Shown here one piece after another: positions 4,811 through 6,537 of a stretch of 6,537 nucleotides of DNA. This DNA is from Chloroflexota bacterium. Its GTDB lineage: Bacteria; Chloroflexota; UBA6077; CF-72. The notes beneath the pieces were generated by a model. That model was not told where the DNA came from and did no database searches. It worked only from the letters and a program-made list of their open reading frames with translations. The stretch lies in NCBI GenBank assembly GCA_019242065.1, contig JAFAWJ010001137.1, positions 1 to 6,537 of the forward strand. The letters run 5' to 3'. Both the position numbers and the translations under genes were made by a program. Every line of letters begins with the position of its first letter. The stretch's first letter is position 1.

Positions 4811-5767
4811 TCAGCTCCAGCCGGCCTCGGTCGCGCGCCGCAGCCAGCCGCGCGCGGCCATCAGCAGCACGAAGGAGATCGCCAGCAACAGCACCGACAG
4901 CGCCACAGCCGCGTCGAGGTCCGTCTCGAGTGCGCTATAGATGGCCAACGGCATCGTCTGCGTCCGCCCGATCAGACTGCCCGCGAACATGATCGTCGCC
5001 CCGAACTCACCCAGCGCTCGCGCCCAGCACAGCACGGCCCCGCCAAACAGCGCTGGCGCGGCGACTGGCATCGTCACATAGCGGAAGACCTGCCACTCGG
5101 TGGCACCCTCGAGGCGCGCCGCCTCCTCGAGCTCGGGTGGCACCACCAGGAAGCCCGAACGCGCGGCGCGAACGTAAAACGGCGCGGCCACGAACAGGCT
5201 CGCCATTACGACCGCGGCCGTGGTGAATGGCAGCTCGATGCCAAAGGCCTCGAGCTGCGCGCCCAGCAGGCCGTTGCGGCCAAAGGTCAGCAGCAGCGCC
5301 AGCCCCGCGACGGCCGGCGGGAGCACGATGGGCAGGTCGATGAGCGTGTCGACCAGGATCTTGCCGTGGAAGTTGCGGCGCGCCAGCAGCAGCGCCAGTG
5401 GCGAGCCCATGCCGAGCGACAGGAGCATCACCAGCACGGTGGTCTCGAGACTCAGACGCAGGGCCTGAACGACGATCGGCTTGCCGAGGGAATCGAAGAA
5501 CCTGCCCGAATTCGCGGCCCGCAACACCAGGCCAACCATGGGCAAGACCAGGAACAGGACCAGCAGAGAGGAGACGGCAACGGACAGACCGTTCAGCGGA
5601 TCTGGCCGTGAGCGCCGTGTGTCGCGCGTGCGTCGGGAGAGGCGGCCCGCCCAGGTGGACGTGTCGACGTGGTTGCGCTGACCGTCGACGATCATGCCTG
5701 GCGCGACCATCTCGTTGACCTGGAGTTCGGCCCGAGCCTCACGCTCGCTCGGCGTCACCGCTGCCAT
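4811..5767 (-). CDS. modB: Molybdate ABC transporter permease ModB
   Basis: This 318-residue inner-membrane permease would form the molybdate channel with a ModA binding protein and a ModC ATPase. About six hydrophobic segments are seen, near residues 62-84, 107-129, 141-162, 182-201, 233-252 and 284-304. The cytoplasmic EAA loop reads EEAARLEGATEWQVFRYVTMP (214-234) and would dock on the ATPase. ARALGEFGATIMFAGSLIGRTQTMPLAIYSALETDLDAA (249-287) is the ModB hallmark and argues against the sulfate permeases CysT/CysW. ModB proteins are usually about 220-280 residues; the extra length is a charged, Arg-rich N-terminal stretch of about 60 residues. ATG 5767, 24 bases after the upstream stop, is used here; Met20 and Met25 are alternatives. 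Neither modA nor modC is visible in the window; one or both may lie beyond 6537. Confidence 0.9.
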   Translation of the reverse strand: MAAVTPSEREARAELQVNEMVAPGMIVDGQRNHVDTSTWAGRLSRRTRDTRRSRPDPLNGLSVAVSSLLVLFLVLPMVGLVLRAANSGRFFDSLGKPIVVQALRLSLETTVLVMLLSLGMGSPLALLLARRNFHGKILVDTLIDLPIVLPPAVAGLALLLTFGRNGLLGAQLEAFGIELPFTTAAVVMASLFVAAPFYVRAARSGFLVVPPELEEAARLEGATEWQVFRYVTMPVAAPALFGGAVLCWARALGEFGATIMFAGSLIGRTQTMPLAIYSALETDLDAAVALSVLLLAISFVLLMAARGWLRRATEAGWS

Positions 5768-5791
5768 GGCCTTTCGCTCGACGGGGCCGAC

Positions 5792-6537
5792 CTAGTCCTG
5801 GTCCTCGACGGGCCCTGGGTCGCGCAGCTCGATGCTTTTGACGGTCGAGACATAGCGGCCGCCGCCCTTGTCGCCGGGCACCACCAGACGTGCCATGCCC
5901 ATCTTGTCGCCCATCGACTGGCCGTTTTCCTGGTAGGCGAGCATGATCGGCGCGCCGCCAAATTCGGGGTCGAGCTCGCCCCAGCCAAGGGCGACCTGAT
6001 AGCCGTCCGCGCCGGTGACGGTGACCGTCACCCGCAGCTTGGCGTTGTTTCTGTCGTTGGGCAGCGTCGTGCCGCCGGCAGCGTCGAAGACGTTCAGCAG
6101 GCGCGTGCCGGTGAAGCTGGCGTTGGTGACGCTCTGGCCGGCCTGAAAGGAGACCTGCACGGTCTCGGGCGGCAGCTCCATGAAGTCCTCGTAGGTGAAG
6201 CTGCGCGGGTTGGCGACCAGCCCGGAGACCTCGACGGTGGGCGAGAACGTGGAGGAAGCAGGCAAGTTAGGCACCGGCGCAGCGGCAGCGGCACTGGTAG
6301 CGGCGGCAGCCGGGTTCGCGGCAGCGGCAGCGCCAGCAGCCGGGTTCGCGGTGGCAGCGCCGGCAGGTGCCCCGCCAGCGGCGGGGGCGGCCGGGGCAGC
6401 AGCGGCGGCAGCAGCAGCCGGGTTCGCGGCACCGCTGACGCCAGAGGCCGGCGCGGTGGTAGCGGCGGCAGCCGGGTTCGCGGCACCGCTGACGCCAGAG
6501 GCCGGCGCGGTGGTAGCGGCGGCAGCCGGGTTCGCGG
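5792..6537 (-). CDS. Partial protein with sulfite-oxidase-like (molybdopterin-binding fold) domain behind Ala/Pro/Asn-rich linker
   Basis: The frame is open from the window edge to the stop at 5792, giving 247 codons; the true start lies beyond 6537. The first 87 or so visible residues are a low-complexity Ala/Pro/Asn/Thr linker. A globular domain follows (the last about 150 residues): VEVSGLVANPRSFTYEDFMELP, then VSFQAGQSVTNASFTGTRLLNVFDAAGG, VTGADGYQVALGWGELDPEFGGAPIMLAY, and RLVVPGDKGGGRYVSTVKSIEL. This order matches the oxidoreductase molybdopterin-binding (sulfite oxidase) fold. Where those enzymes have the Mo-ligating Cys (usually CxGN), this one reads QAGQ, and the domain has no cysteine at all, so catalysis of the sulfite oxidase type is unlikely. 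The linker suggests an exported or lipid-anchored protein whose signal peptide lies outside the window. It is 24 bases upstream of modB, so a role in molybdate or cofactor handling is plausible. Confidence 0.72.
   Translation of the reverse strand, partial: ANPAAAATTAPASGVSGAANPAAAATTAPASGVSGAANPAAAAAAAAPAAPAAGGAPAGAATANPAAGAAAAANPAAAATSAAAAAPVPNLPASSTFSPTVEVSGLVANPRSFTYEDFMELPPETVQVSFQAGQSVTNASFTGTRLLNVFDAAGGTTLPNDRNNAKLRVTVTVTGADGYQVALGWGELDPEFGGAPIMLAYQENGQSMGDKMGMARLVVPGDKGGGRYVSTVKSIELRDPGPVEDQD
6419..6537 (-). repeat. 54-bp in-frame tandem repeat in the linker
   Basis: Two identical 54-bp units (6419-6472 and 6473-6526) and the start of a third (6527-6537) are in frame and encode an 18-residue unit, AANPAAAATTAPASGVSG up to rotation. 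The window ends inside the array, so the copy number is unknown. Shorter ANPAA-type relatives occur towards the domain (coding positions near 6311-6319 and 6341-6349). Identity at the DNA level means recent expansion by slippage or unequal recombination. The likely role is a flexible spacer holding the folded domain away from a membrane or wall. Confidence 0.9.

Noticed and set aside
6094..6486. Pro/Leu/Arg-rich minus-strand frame
   Set aside because: It is an out-of-frame reading of the Ala/Pro/Asn linker and its following domain.

Overview
The window is GC-rich bacterial DNA with short intergenic gaps and several GTG starts. An F420-type luciferase-like oxidoreductase, a PadR regulator and a ModB permease together suggest a Chloroflexota- or Actinomycetota-like soil or environmental bacterium. 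That placement is inference from gene content and base composition only; there is no rRNA or marker gene here.

Layout, left to right. Positions 10-170 hold a non-coding array of six perfect 24-bp palindromes, all centred on CATG. They form two triads repeating with an exact 88-bp period, followed by a weaker nested inverted repeat (178-253) and a hairpin (292-320). A compact minus-strand operon then reads from right to left: a MOSC-domain protein of the mARC/YcbX type (2751-1843), a class I SAM-dependent methyltransferase (1836-964) and a PadR-type repressor (917-354). Upstream of it, 2752-3149 has no intact gene. It holds a dyad in front of the MOSC gene, a plus-strand scrap that reads like the first codons of an aldehyde dehydrogenase, and a strong dyad just past the next gene. 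That gene (3756-3150, minus strand) is a broken aldehyde dehydrogenase: a good ribosome site and N-terminus joined out of frame to a good C-terminus, with the catalytic middle missing. Divergent from it is an intact luciferase-like (LLM class, probably F420-dependent) oxidoreductase (3865-4803). It converges, with only 7 bases between stop codons, on a minus-strand pair: a ModB molybdate permease (5767-4811) and, upstream of it, the C-terminal part of a protein with a sulfite-oxidase/molybdopterin-like fold behind a repetitive Ala/Pro/Asn linker (running off the window at 6537).

Two threads link the genes. Molybdenum is one: ModB would import molybdate, the neighbouring protein has a Moco-enzyme fold without the Mo-ligating cysteine, and the MOSC protein is of a Moco-binding family. 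The other is the aldehyde dehydrogenase/LLM pair, which may once have formed a divergent oxidation module; two similar dyads (3114-3131 and 3802-3819) sit around it and may be sites for one regulator. The most unusual structure is the palindrome array: where the two triads differ, nearly all differences are mirrored in both arms, so the palindromes have been kept while the sequence changed.
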